NCBI GenBank assembly: GCA_026014685.1
Contig: JAOZHW010000022.1
Span: forward strand, 1 to 64,000
DNA: 64,000 nt
Source: Candidatus Bathyarchaeota archaeon
GTDB taxonomy: Archaea > Thermoproteota > Bathyarchaeia > Bathyarchaeales > Bathycorpusculaceae
Reading direction: 5' to 3'
The notes below the pieces were generated by a model. The model was not told the origin of the DNA and did no database searches. It saw only the letters and a list, made by a program, of their open reading frames with translations. Position numbers and translations under genes: made by a program. Shown here one piece after another: positions 44,317 to 51,447 of this stretch (positions within the stretch are counted from its first letter, which is position 1; each line of letters opens with the position of its first letter).

Positions 44317-44585
44317 TTGATTTTCTCCCATACGTTGGCTTTCAGCTTGGTATCGATTATGTCTTGGGCGGATGATGAAATAAAAGTTGTTATAACCTTT
44401 ACCTATCGCCTTCGGATGCGTAAACAACCAGGCGCTGTTGCCCCGTCGAGTTTTTTGAAGGCAACGTAGGCTGCAGATGAGAGATCATAGAAGACGCTGG
44501 TGGGTTCGAGGATTGCTTGCATGATGGCTTTTTCGGTTATGCCTCGTTCTTTGGCACGGTATTTTCCATGAGAGGTAAACTTCAT
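44313..44585 (-). pseudogene. DUF4258 family gene broken by paired indels
   Basis: The first 48 codons (FTSHGKYRAKERGITEKAIM and on to VAFKKLDGATA) are a DUF4258 start. The frame then runs into TAG at 44403-44405. A one-base shift near 44429-44434 opens LVVYASEGDR. A second shift near 44402-44407 returns to VKVITTFISSSAQDIIDTKL, ending at TGA 44313-44315. The joined product is a normal DUF4258 protein of about 90 residues. Either two compensating indels inactivated it or the assembly has errors here. The presumed partner DUF2283 is intact. Confidence 0.7.
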
Positions 44586-44839
44586 GTTAGCTGGTGTCTG
44601 TGGAGTGCGATTATTAATTTTTCCATCTGAGAATAACAGGGACCTTAAAATGCGAACCCCATCCTACTACATCCGTACCCACACATGCGGGCATCATTGT
44701 GTCAAAGGAATAATCAATGCATACATTTTGATAAAAGGGGCAGTTCAGTTGCTCGCACAAGTAGCTTGCCGATGACTTGGGCTCAGTCTTTAGCCTTTAA
44801 ATAAGGGAGGGGAGGTCACGCAAGAGAGATGGCGTGATT
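44586..44839. other. Intergenic region with copy B of the dispersed element
   Basis: 254 bases. An ATG-led frame at 44584-44775 has no ribosome site and is not called. The right end (44793-44842) is a repeat copy. Confidence 0.35.
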
Positions 44840-44842
44840 TTA
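44793..44842 (+). repeat. Dispersed element, copy B
   Basis: GCCTTTAAATAAGGGAGGGG is identical to the core of the 47-bp repeat over TTTAAATAAGGGAGGGG. AGGTCACGCAAGAGAGATGG then CGTGATTT follows, a diverged version of its second half. It runs into the 3' end of the triple RHH gene. Same orientation as copy A. Confidence 0.6.
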
Positions 44843-45292
44843 AAAGGAGCCTGTTTTGATGCGCTTCTTCTGTTCGTAAGCTTCTTTTTGCTTGATGTAG
44901 TCTTGATGCTTTGAGATTAAGTTGCGGATTTGGTGATTGATGAAGTCATCTACGCTTAGGAACTCGGTGTCTAGGTCTTGGAGGGCTTGCTGGGTTTTTT
45001 CGTATTCGTCTTTGGTGATTTCTATGCATACGTATTGGTCTTTTTGGGCGCGGAGTTGTTTTCGGATGGCGTCGCGGATGAATTCTTCGCGGCTGGTGTA
45101 GCCGAGGTTGCGGTTGGTTTCGATGAAGGTTTGGGTTTCGTTTAGGAGTTCGGGGGGGAGTGAGATGCTGGTGGAGAGGAGGTTTTCGATGGCGTCGGTG
45201 TAGGTTTGCATTTTCATGGTTTGGGCGGTGATTTCGCCTAGCATGGCGGTTAGTTTTTGGTGGGCGTCGTCGGATATGCGGAGGGTTTTCAT
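44840..45292 (-). CDS. Protein with three ribbon-helix-helix-like units
   Basis: 150 residues. Three segments each look like strand-helix-helix DNA-binding units. Unit 1 (1-40) starts KTLRISDDAHQKLTAMLG. Unit 2 (43-88) is SISLPPELLNETQTFIETNR followed by SREEFIRDAIRKQL and is the clearest CopG/NikR-type match. Unit 3 (92-133) is VCIEITKDEYEKTQQALQDL followed by VDDFINHQIRNLIS. A basic helix ends it. It is divergent from a second small RHH gene across an operator-like tandem repeat. It may be a multi-site repressor. Confidence 0.65.
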   Translation of the reverse strand: MKTLRISDDAHQKLTAMLGEITAQTMKMQTYTDAIENLLSTSISLPPELLNETQTFIETNRNLGYTSREEFIRDAIRKQLRAQKDQYVCIEITKDEYEKTQQALQDLDTEFLSVDDFINHQIRNLISKHQDYIKQKEAYEQKKRIKTGSF

Positions 45293-45339
45293 GTACTTTG
45301 CCTGTTAATATTTGGTATAGGAAAGCTAATAAAGCTTTT

Positions 45340-45364
45340 CAGTATACACAGTATACACAGTGTA
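45340..45364 (+). promoter_or_regulatory. Tandem AGTATACAC operator-like repeat
   Basis: CAGTATACACAGTATACACA then GTGTA holds two exact 9-base units (AGTATACAC) and a third partial one, each centred on the palindrome GTATAC. It lies between divergent RHH genes, just before the ribosome site AAGGAGA of the right-hand one. Tandem short palindromes are the usual operators of RHH proteins. Confidence 0.6.
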
Positions 45365-45378
45365 AGGAGACTACAAAG

Positions 45379-45579
45379 TTGAGGCACAACATAAGCATAA
45401 CCATGGACCAAAAACTCTTCCGACAACTCGAAACCATACGCGGAAGAGAAAAAAGAAGCACATTCATCGAACACCTAATAGTTCTAGGCTTACAAGATTA
45501 TGCTAACAAAAAAGAAAAGAAAAACGGGGACAACCTCTTCCCCGCATACATAGCAGATTTTAAACCTAAATCCGCTTAA
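45379..45579 (+). CDS. Small ribbon-helix-helix protein
   Basis: 66 residues from TTG 45379, with AAGGAGA 11 bases before. HNISITMDQKLFRQLETIRG and KRSTFIEHLIVLGLQDYANK are the strand and two helices of an RHH domain, followed by a Lys-rich linker and an end with AYIADFKPK. It is a likely autoregulated repressor of this divergent promoter; no toxin follows it. Confidence 0.7.
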   Translation: MRHNISITMDQKLFRQLETIRGREKRSTFIEHLIVLGLQDYANKKEKKNGDNLFPAYIADFKPKSA

Positions 45580-45581
45580 CC

Positions 45582-45962
45582 CTACTCAATCTTCCATTTC
45601 TTAGCAACTTTCACCACAATAAACGCAATGAAAGCCACGATAATGAAAGTAATCAACGCAGATATGAAGGCACCATAGGCGAATATTTGGTTGTTGACTT
45701 CGAAAGTTGCATCAGCTAGATTGCCAAGGCCCGGCAAAGCTAAGCCGATTAGAGGCATAATGAAGCCTGTGACAAGCGACTGAACCAACGTGCCCAAGTA
45801 CAAACCTAACACGAAAGCAATGGCTAAGCCAAGAATTTTATATTTTGATAGGAAGTCTTTGAATTCATTCCAAAGCCCCTTTGGTGGAGCGGGTGCGGGT
45901 GCTTTTTCTACTGCTTCACGGATTTTCTTTAATTCTGCTAACATTTCATCCTCTTTAGTCAA
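45582..45962 (-). CDS. mscL: Large-conductance mechanosensitive channel, MscL family
   Basis: 126 residues. After a charged helix and Pro/Ala linker, WNEFKDFLSKYKILGLAIAF and the first membrane helix with VLGLYLGTLVQSLVTGFIMP carry the MscL pore signature. The second helix is GAFISALITFIIVAFIAFIV, ending in basic VAKKWKIE. In MscL the amphipathic N-terminal helix normally begins the protein; here an extra 25-residue acidic lead precedes it. It opens under membrane tension to release solutes. Confidence 0.85.
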   Translation of the reverse strand: MTKEDEMLAELKKIREAVEKAPAPAPPKGLWNEFKDFLSKYKILGLAIAFVLGLYLGTLVQSLVTGFIMPLIGLALPGLGNLADATFEVNNQIFAYGAFISALITFIIVAFIAFIVVKVAKKWKIE

Positions 45963-46124
45963 GTTATTCAGCCTCTGAATACTATTCGGAGTGTTAGCTT
46001 TAAATAACTATTGCCCGTCTGCTCAAACACAAACACACCCCACCATGCTCACCCGACCAAAACCCATATAGCCCCGCTTAAAGCTCAAACCATCAACCTA
46101 AGTCATCATTCTAAAGGGCACCCC

Positions 46125-47105
46125 ATGAACCGACAAGAAGTATACCGAATGTTCAAAACCGCATTCACCGCTTGGCTACACCACAACTCCACCCTCCACG
46201 CGGCCGCACTCACTTTCTTCATAATCCTGCCCCTGCCGACACTGCTACTGATCGTGACAGCGATTTTTGAGCAGTTCTTAGGCCAAACCCAAGCCATCCA
46301 ACTCCTAGTCCAACAAATAACCGCCGTCGTTGGCCCTGCCGTGGCGGAACTGTTCAGTCAACTAATCGTGAGCACTGGTTCACCCTTTACTTCGGTTTGG
46401 ACCACTGTGGTGGTTGTTGGTTTCTCAGTCGGTGGCGCCATCGGCGCGTTTTCTGTGTTGCGGGATACGATGGATATCATTTGGGAGGTTAAGGTGCCAA
46501 AGGGTCAGCCGCTTTGGAAGCGGATTCGGCAAAAGATTGTGCCGTTTGCGTTGGTTTCGGCGTTGGGTTTGATTGTGATTGCTTGGACGGGTATAGCGGG
46601 CAGGTTGTTTAGTGTCATTGTTTTTCTTTCAGTTGATGAAGGGTTAACTTTGGTTGCTCTTCAAGCGGCGCAGGTTCTGCTTTCGTTTGCGGTGGCAACG
46701 TTGCTGTTGGCGATTGTGTACAAGATGATTCCCCAAACCAAAGTACACTGGCAAGACGTAGCGTTAGCCTCAACCGTGACAGGCATAGTTTTCACGGCAA
46801 CCAACTACCTATTCGGAGCCTACATCCAAACCTTCCCAGTCACCACCGTTGCAGGCGCAGCGGGAGCTTTGCTTATTATTTTGCTGTGGATTTTTGTGCT
46901 CAACCAAATCGTGCTCTTCGGCGCGGAACTCTCAAAAACCTACGCCACAACCGTGGGCACCCATGCCAAGCAGCATCTGCCCCCGTCGATTCAAAAGTTC
47001 ATTGAACCCCTGCAGAAGGTTGGCGAAAAGATTGAGGATGCACTAAAAGAAAACTCCGCTCAACCGCCTAAAGAAGCAGAGGCCCCTGCACAGAAAGAGC
47101 CGTGA
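46125..47105 (+). CDS. YihY/BrkB family membrane protein
   Basis: 326 residues from ATG 46125; an ATG at 46011 adds 38 residues of doubtful sequence. Family features: HNSTLHAAALTFFIILPLPT near 20, the GGAIGAFSVLRDTMDIIWEV region (near 105) and GAAGALLIILLWIFVLNQIV with FGAELSKTYA (near 245-265). Six membrane helices are likely, then a Lys/Glu tail. Function of the family is unsettled (often misnamed ribonuclease BN). It probably works in the envelope. Confidence 0.87.
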   Translation: MNRQEVYRMFKTAFTAWLHHNSTLHAAALTFFIILPLPTLLLIVTAIFEQFLGQTQAIQLLVQQITAVVGPAVAELFSQLIVSTGSPFTSVWTTVVVVGFSVGGAIGAFSVLRDTMDIIWEVKVPKGQPLWKRIRQKIVPFALVSALGLIVIAWTGIAGRLFSVIVFLSVDEGLTLVALQAAQVLLSFAVATLLLAIVYKMIPQTKVHWQDVALASTVTGIVFTATNYLFGAYIQTFPVTTVAGAAGALLIILLWIFVLNQIVLFGAELSKTYATTVGTHAKQHLPPSIQKFIEPLQKVGEKIEDALKENSAQPPKEAEAPAQKEP

Positions 47106-47124
47106 AAACATAGAGTTATTGGGA

Positions 47125-47202
47125 TGGTGGGCCGAGGCGGATTTGAACTGCCGACCTTTCGATTATCAGTCGAACGCTCCAGCCGTGCTGAGCTACCGGC
47201 CC
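47125..47202 (-). tRNA. tRNA-Ile (anticodon GAT)
   Basis: The minus strand folds as a tRNA: acceptor GGGCCGG with TCGGCCC (one G-U), D arm GCTC...GAGC, anticodon stem TTCGA/TCGAA with loop CTGATAA giving GAT, and T loop TTCAAAT. The T stem has one A-C mismatch (GGCAG/CCGCC). CCA is encoded at 47125-47127. No intron seen. It lies inside the inverted-repeat island near its right end. Confidence 0.93.
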
Positions 47203-47488
47203 CCAATTGACGTGTCAGAAGTAAATACTAGCGTGGGTTTATAAGAATAACGGATAAGGGCGCCATCACAAGCCATAACATCTCACGATAGCACTTTTGT
47301 TAGATTGGATGTTGCAGAAAAACGCCTAAACAAAACAACAAGCTGTGGGCGTGGCTTTGGCGTCTGATTTGGTTTCCGCTGGAGTTGGCGGCTGTAGGTT
47401 GGTTGTGGCTTTTTTCACAAGCAGTTCCGCTTAGAGAGACGGCTTGAGCGGAGGTCAACTGCCCTTTTTTATAGGCCTCTTATTTAGG
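47203..47488. other. Intergenic region, no gene seen
   Basis: About 286 bases between tRNA-Ile and the right-hand repeat. No convincing frame, ribosome site or RNA fold. A T run at 47464-47470 precedes ATAGGCCTCTTATTT. Confidence 0.3.
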
Positions 47489-47565
47489 GGCGCATACGAA
47501 ACCGTATCCAAAAAGGTTGGAACCACGCGACGTCTCAAAGCAGAGGCCCCCTCCCTTATATAAAG
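47489..47565 (-). repeat. 47-bp inverted repeat, right copy (C), with extension
   Basis: 47519-47565 is the reverse complement of the left copy with one base changed. Beyond it (47489-47503) the minus strand reads GGTTTCGTATGCGCC, shared with copy D near 4380. The minus-strand order is TATA-like start, GGGAGGGGG, GAGACGTCGCGTGGTTCC, then this 15-mer, which may be the full-length element. Confidence 0.8.
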
Positions 47566-47589
47566 GCGCAACAGCAAGGCTTTGCTGAC

Positions 47590-47611
47590 AAGTTGCTGCT
47601 TCAAGCAACTC
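47590..47611 (+). other. Short hairpin
   Basis: AGTTGCTGCTTCAAGCAACT forms a 7-bp stem with a 6-base loop between copy C and tRNA-Arg. No T run follows, so a terminator is not supported. Confidence 0.3.
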
Positions 47612-47705
47612 CCGTACCTTCTCTATGTGTGCCCCGCAAGGTGGGTTTAAAAGGGTTTGCCATAAATCTTTATGTGCATCTCCTTTATTGTTTTGTGAGA
47701 AGCGT

Positions 47706-47781
47706 GGGCTCGTAGCCTAGCACGGATTAAGGTGTCGGCCTTCGGAGCCGGAGATCGTGGGTTCAAATCCCACCGGGCCCG
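47706..47781 (+). tRNA. tRNA-Arg (anticodon TCG)
   Basis: Acceptor GGGCTCG with CGGGCCC (one U-G), D arm GCCT...AGGT, anticodon stem TCGGC/GCCGG with loop CTTCGGA giving TCG, T arm GTGGG TTCAAAT CCCAC, discriminator G. CCA is not encoded, unlike the other two tRNAs of the window. It lies just outside the island. Confidence 0.93.
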
Positions 47782-47834
47782 CTTCCTTTACAATTCAGAA
47801 CCCTAAAAAATGGTTGGGATGTGGCAGAAGTTTT

Positions 47835-48503
47835 TTAGGTTCGGTTTTGTCCTTCGCTTTTTGCGAAGTCTTCTTTGAATTTCTTGATTCCAATATCAGT
47901 CAGGGGGTGATTCCACATCTTTGCTAAAACATCAGCCGGTATGGTTGCTATGTGCGCCCCTGCTTTTGCTGCCTCCAAAACGTGAATAGGATGGCGGATG
48001 CTGGCAACGATAATCTTTGTTTTAAACCCGTAGTTTTTGTAAATCTGGATAATATCCCTAATCAAGTTCATGCCGTCTTCGGAAATATCATCTAGTCTTC
48101 CAATAAACGGCGACACATAGCTTGCCCCCGCCTTCGCCGCAATCAACGCTTGACCTGCACTAAAGACTAAGGTGATGTTTGTTTTAATTCCTCTGCTTTC
48201 AAGAATCTTGGCGGCTTTGATTCCTTCCTGAGTAAACGCAATCTTAACAACTATGTTTTTTGCCCATTTTGAATATGCTTCGCCCTCGCGAACAATCTCA
48301 TCGCAGGTATCTGCGTTGCCTTCAACGGATATTGGTCCGTTTACTACTTTTGCAATCTCGGCAATTATCGCTTGTTGGCTTTTGCCGCCTTCTTTTGCGA
48401 TAAGTGTGGGGTTAGTTGTTACTCCGTCGACCACTCCGAGAGCAACTGCTTTTTTTATCTGTTCAACATTTGCGGTATCTAGGAAGAATTCCATATTTTT
48501 CAT
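47835..48503 (-). CDS. tal: Transaldolase / fructose-6-phosphate aldolase family
   Basis: 222 residues, the length of the short transaldolase class. EFFLDTANVEQIKKAVALGV with GVTTNPTLIAKEG (near 28), the Schiff-base lysine in NIVVKIAFTQEG (near 87), NITLVFSAGQALIAAKAGAS and VSPFIGRLDDI (near 133) are all present. It interconverts sugar phosphates of the non-oxidative pentose phosphate pathway. It is the last gene of a minus-strand run with split transketolase, and uses their products. Confidence 0.93.
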   Translation of the reverse strand: MKNMEFFLDTANVEQIKKAVALGVVDGVTTNPTLIAKEGGKSQQAIIAEIAKVVNGPISVEGNADTCDEIVREGEAYSKWAKNIVVKIAFTQEGIKAAKILESRGIKTNITLVFSAGQALIAAKAGASYVSPFIGRLDDISEDGMNLIRDIIQIYKNYGFKTKIIVASIRHPIHVLEAAKAGAHIATIPADVLAKMWNHPLTDIGIKKFKEDFAKSEGQNRT

Positions 48504-48550
48504 CTCAGATTATTAGACATTATAATGGGAGTCAATTAAAACTTGCCCCA

Positions 48551-49561
48551 TTACTCGGTTGTAGCTCGGTAGTTTTCTCGAACGAATTCTGCAATGCCCT
48601 CGCAGTCAAGTTTATATTTCTTCAAAAGTTCAAGAGGCTCTCCCGATTCACAGAACATGTTCTTGATGCCGTGCCGCCTTAACACACAAGGGGTCGACTT
48701 TCCTGATTCACTTAAAACCTCTGCGATTGCGCCGCCGAGTCCCCCTGTTATTTGGTGATCTTCAACACTGACGATGAAGCCTGTTCTTTTCGCCCAAAAC
48801 CTGATTGCTTCGGTGTCTATTGGTTTAATTGTGTGGCAGTCGATTACGGCACACGAGATTCCTTCGGATTCAAGTTTCTCTGCTGCAAGTATTGATTCAT
48901 ACACTTGTGGTCCACACGCAAAGATCGCTACATCTTTTCCATCGCGGTAAGTGTTTGCCTTTCCAATTACGAAGGGTGTTAGATGTGTGGTGAATACGGG
49001 CATTTTTTCTCGGCAGGATCTGATGTAGACAGGATTTTTTGTTTTACTTGCTTCGATGGTTGCTTTTCTTGCTTCTTCAACATCTGCTGGAACGATAACG
49101 GTCATGTTGGGGAGAACTCGGGTGATTGCGATGTCTTCTAGGGCTTGGTGGGATGCGCCGTCGGGTCCAACTGTAACTCCAGTGTGGGAACCGTGCAATT
49201 TTACTGGTAGATTATTGTAACAGATTGAAACACGGACCTGATCCCAGTTGCGTCCAGGTGAAAAAACTCCGTACGCTGAGATGAAGACTGTTTTTCCACA
49301 AGAAGCAATACCTGCGGCTACACCTGCCAGGTTCTGTTCAGATACTCCAACTTGGACAAATCTGTCAGGATATTTTTCTGCGAACCAGTGTGTTCGGGTG
49401 CTTTCAGAGACGTCAGCAGTCATTACCCAAAGGTTGGGGTTTTCGGCTCCGATTTCAACTAATGCTTTTCCAAATCCGTCTCGACTTGGTTTTTTGCTTT
49501 GCGGCGTGTCAATGTTATCTATTAGGCCCATTTGTTTGTTGATTTTTGATGAATTCGTCAT
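48551..49561 (-). CDS. Transketolase, C-terminal subunit
   Basis: 336 residues: pyrimidine-binding and C-terminal domains. DVSESTRTHWFAEKYPDRFV, the catalytic Glu in VGVSEQNLAGVAAG (near 80), and the C-domain VSVEDHQITGGLGGAIAEVL are classical. Together with the N-terminal chain it forms one active TPP enzyme, a split form usual in archaea. 47 bases separate it from tal and 33 from the fusion gene. Confidence 0.93.
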   Translation of the reverse strand: MTNSSKINKQMGLIDNIDTPQSKKPSRDGFGKALVEIGAENPNLWVMTADVSESTRTHWFAEKYPDRFVQVGVSEQNLAGVAAGIASCGKTVFISAYGVFSPGRNWDQVRVSICYNNLPVKLHGSHTGVTVGPDGASHQALEDIAITRVLPNMTVIVPADVEEARKATIEASKTKNPVYIRSCREKMPVFTTHLTPFVIGKANTYRDGKDVAIFACGPQVYESILAAEKLESEGISCAVIDCHTIKPIDTEAIRFWAKRTGFIVSVEDHQITGGLGGAIAEVLSESGKSTPCVLRRHGIKNMFCESGEPLELLKKYKLDCEGIAEFVRENYRATTE

Positions 49562-49594
49562 GTTAACACCACAGTCATTTCAGGTAAACCTGGA

Positions 49595-51202
49595 CTACTC
49601 CTTTTGTTGATTGCGATAGAATTTTCGCTCCTGTTCAAGATCTTCTAAGGCTGTTGTTGCTTCTTTGTCACCTGGAGATTTGCCGTGCCACTCGGTGATA
49701 AATTCCATAAATGAGATATCTTTTCCAGGTATAGTGTGTGCGATTATCATCGTTGGTTTATCGATTATGGTTTTGGCTTCGTTGCAAGCGGAAATTATTT
49801 GTTGAATGTTGTGGCCGTCGATGTTGATTACGTGCCATCCGAAGGCTTTGTATTTTTCTTCGAGTGATTCGAGTGGAAGGACATCTTCAGTAAACCCGTC
49901 GATTTGGATGTTGTTGCGGTCCATTATTGCAACTAAATTGCCCAGTTTAAATTTGTTCGCTAAGAGGACTGCTTCCCATATTTGTCCCTCATTATGTTCC
50001 CCGTCTGAGCAAACACAGTAAACGCTCCAGCTCTTTTTTTCTCGTTTTGCAACAAGTGCCATTCCAACTGCAATCGAGAGTCCCTGACCGAGAGGACCTG
50101 AACTGTTCTCTATTCCAGGTAATGTTTCTCTGTGAGGATGCCCCTGTAATCTTGAACCCAGTTTTCTTAGGGTCATTAACTCTTCTTTGGGGAAGTATCC
50201 CGCTTCTGCCATTGTAGCGTATAATCCCGGACAGACGTGACCGTTAGATAAGACAAATCGGTCTCTGCCTTCCCAATTTGGGTTCTTGGGATCGTGGTTT
50301 AGAACATTGAAGTAAAGTGCTGTAAATATATCAGCTAAACCCATCGAGCCTGCAGGGTGACCCGATTTTGCTGCATGAAGCATCTTTACAATGCTTTGTC
50401 TAATGTTGTTCGATAACAGATAGAGTTTCTGTATATCCGTAACTTTGGTTGCGCCAATCGATGAATTGAGTTCAAGAAGCGTTTGCTTTGGACGTTCAGT
50501 GATCAATTTTGGAGGATTTACGTCTTCTGTCATTGGTTCCCACACACAGGTCTGCGATTTATCTCTACCTCGAATGCCTGAGTCGTAGATATTCTTAACT
50601 GCTTCAGGGATGTTTTTTGCCATAAAAATTGAGCTGGATGCGGCGAGGACATTGGCTCCTGCGGCACTTGCTCTCTCGGAGGTTTCGGGGTTTATTCCGC
50701 CGTCAACTTCGATTTCGAGTTCGGAGAATTTTGCTCGAAGAACCCTCATTTTAGATTCGACTTCAGCGATGTACTTTTGTCCACTGAAACCAGGATTGAC
50801 TGTCATTAAGAGAACTTTTTTGACCTCTTTGTCGTTGAGGTAGGGATAAAGTTTTTCGACGGGGGTCGGTGGATTGATGGCGAGGCCTATTTTTCCGCCA
50901 CCATTGAGTGCTTTCTCTATTTCGCTCCAATCAGAAATAGTTTCAACATGAACTAGATGCATGTGGTTGCCAGGGACTTTTGAAATCCAGTTGTGTGGGT
51001 CTTTTACCATCCAGTGGAATTCATACGAGATTCCCGAGGGAAGATCTGTTAAACTCTCAAGTCCAATCGTCTTGTTGGGGACAAAAATGTTGTCCATAAT
51101 GTCGATATGGACGGCTGTAACGCTTGTTTTAACTTTGTCGATGTGGGCAAGCAAGTCTTCTCGACTTTTCACCAAGATTGCAGGGATTACTTCAACTTCC
51201 AT
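49595..51202 (-). CDS. Fusion: ribulose-phosphate 3-epimerase + transketolase N-terminal subunit
   Basis: 535 residues from ATG 51202 (TTG 51211 also open). Residues about 1-215 are an Rpe beta/alpha barrel: VHIDIMDNIFVPNKTIG, FHWMVKDP, LLMTVNPGFSGQKYI and IEVDGGINPET with its metal ligands. After a 25-residue linker the transketolase TPP-binding half starts: SGHPAGSMGLADIFTALYF, SNGHVCPGLYATMA, GPLGQGLSIAVGMAL and SDGEHNEGQIWEAV with the D-G-E...N motif. The two activities handle consecutive steps (ribulose-5-P to xylulose-5-P to transketolase), so the fusion may pass substrate. No stop or frame change separates them in the sequence. Confidence 0.92.
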   Translation of the reverse strand: MEVEVIPAILVKSREDLLAHIDKVKTSVTAVHIDIMDNIFVPNKTIGLESLTDLPSGISYEFHWMVKDPHNWISKVPGNHMHLVHVETISDWSEIEKALNGGGKIGLAINPPTPVEKLYPYLNDKEVKKVLLMTVNPGFSGQKYIAEVESKMRVLRAKFSELEIEVDGGINPETSERASAAGANVLAASSSIFMAKNIPEAVKNIYDSGIRGRDKSQTCVWEPMTEDVNPPKLITERPKQTLLELNSSIGATKVTDIQKLYLLSNNIRQSIVKMLHAAKSGHPAGSMGLADIFTALYFNVLNHDPKNPNWEGRDRFVLSNGHVCPGLYATMAEAGYFPKEELMTLRKLGSRLQGHPHRETLPGIENSSGPLGQGLSIAVGMALVAKREKKSWSVYCVCSDGEHNEGQIWEAVLLANKFKLGNLVAIMDRNNIQIDGFTEDVLPLESLEEKYKAFGWHVINIDGHNIQQIISACNEAKTIIDKPTMIIAHTIPGKDISFMEFITEWHGKSPGDKEATTALEDLEQERKFYRNQQKE

Positions 51203-51263
51203 CTGAATCAACTGTCAAGCGGTTTCTGATGTTTGTTTGTTTAACTCTCTGATTATTTTTAAA

Positions 51264-51297
51264 TCTGTCTCGACAGAATCTCGAGAATATATAAACA
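51264..51297 (-). promoter_or_regulatory. Promoter and palindromic operator of the pentose phosphate genes
   Basis: On the minus strand, GTTTATATATT (51287-51297) is a TATA box. The palindromes TCTCGAGA (51279-51286) and TCTGTCTCGACAGA (51264-51277) lie immediately downstream, where transcription should start (about 51268). A repressor bound there would block the promoter. The regulator is unknown. Confidence 0.6.
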
Positions 51298-51447
51298 TTA
51301 TCACTTACTTGCCATATAAGGACAGCCGCTACCTTAACCAGTATTATTCAGATTATTAACAATTCTATCTCAATTTGGGAGTATATTATAATAAAATTTT
51401 GTTCAAAATTATCGATGAATGAATATGTTTGGTAAGAACTGATCTTT

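Noticed and set aside
44313-44405. In-frame TAG in DUF4258 as a possible pyrrolysine codon
   Set aside because: The residues around the TAG are not family-like in that frame, while another frame gives LVVYASEGDR across it; paired indels explain it better and no Pyl genes are visible.
47590-47611. Hairpin as an intrinsic terminator
   Set aside because: The 7-bp stem is not followed by a T run, and archaeal terminators do not need a hairpin.
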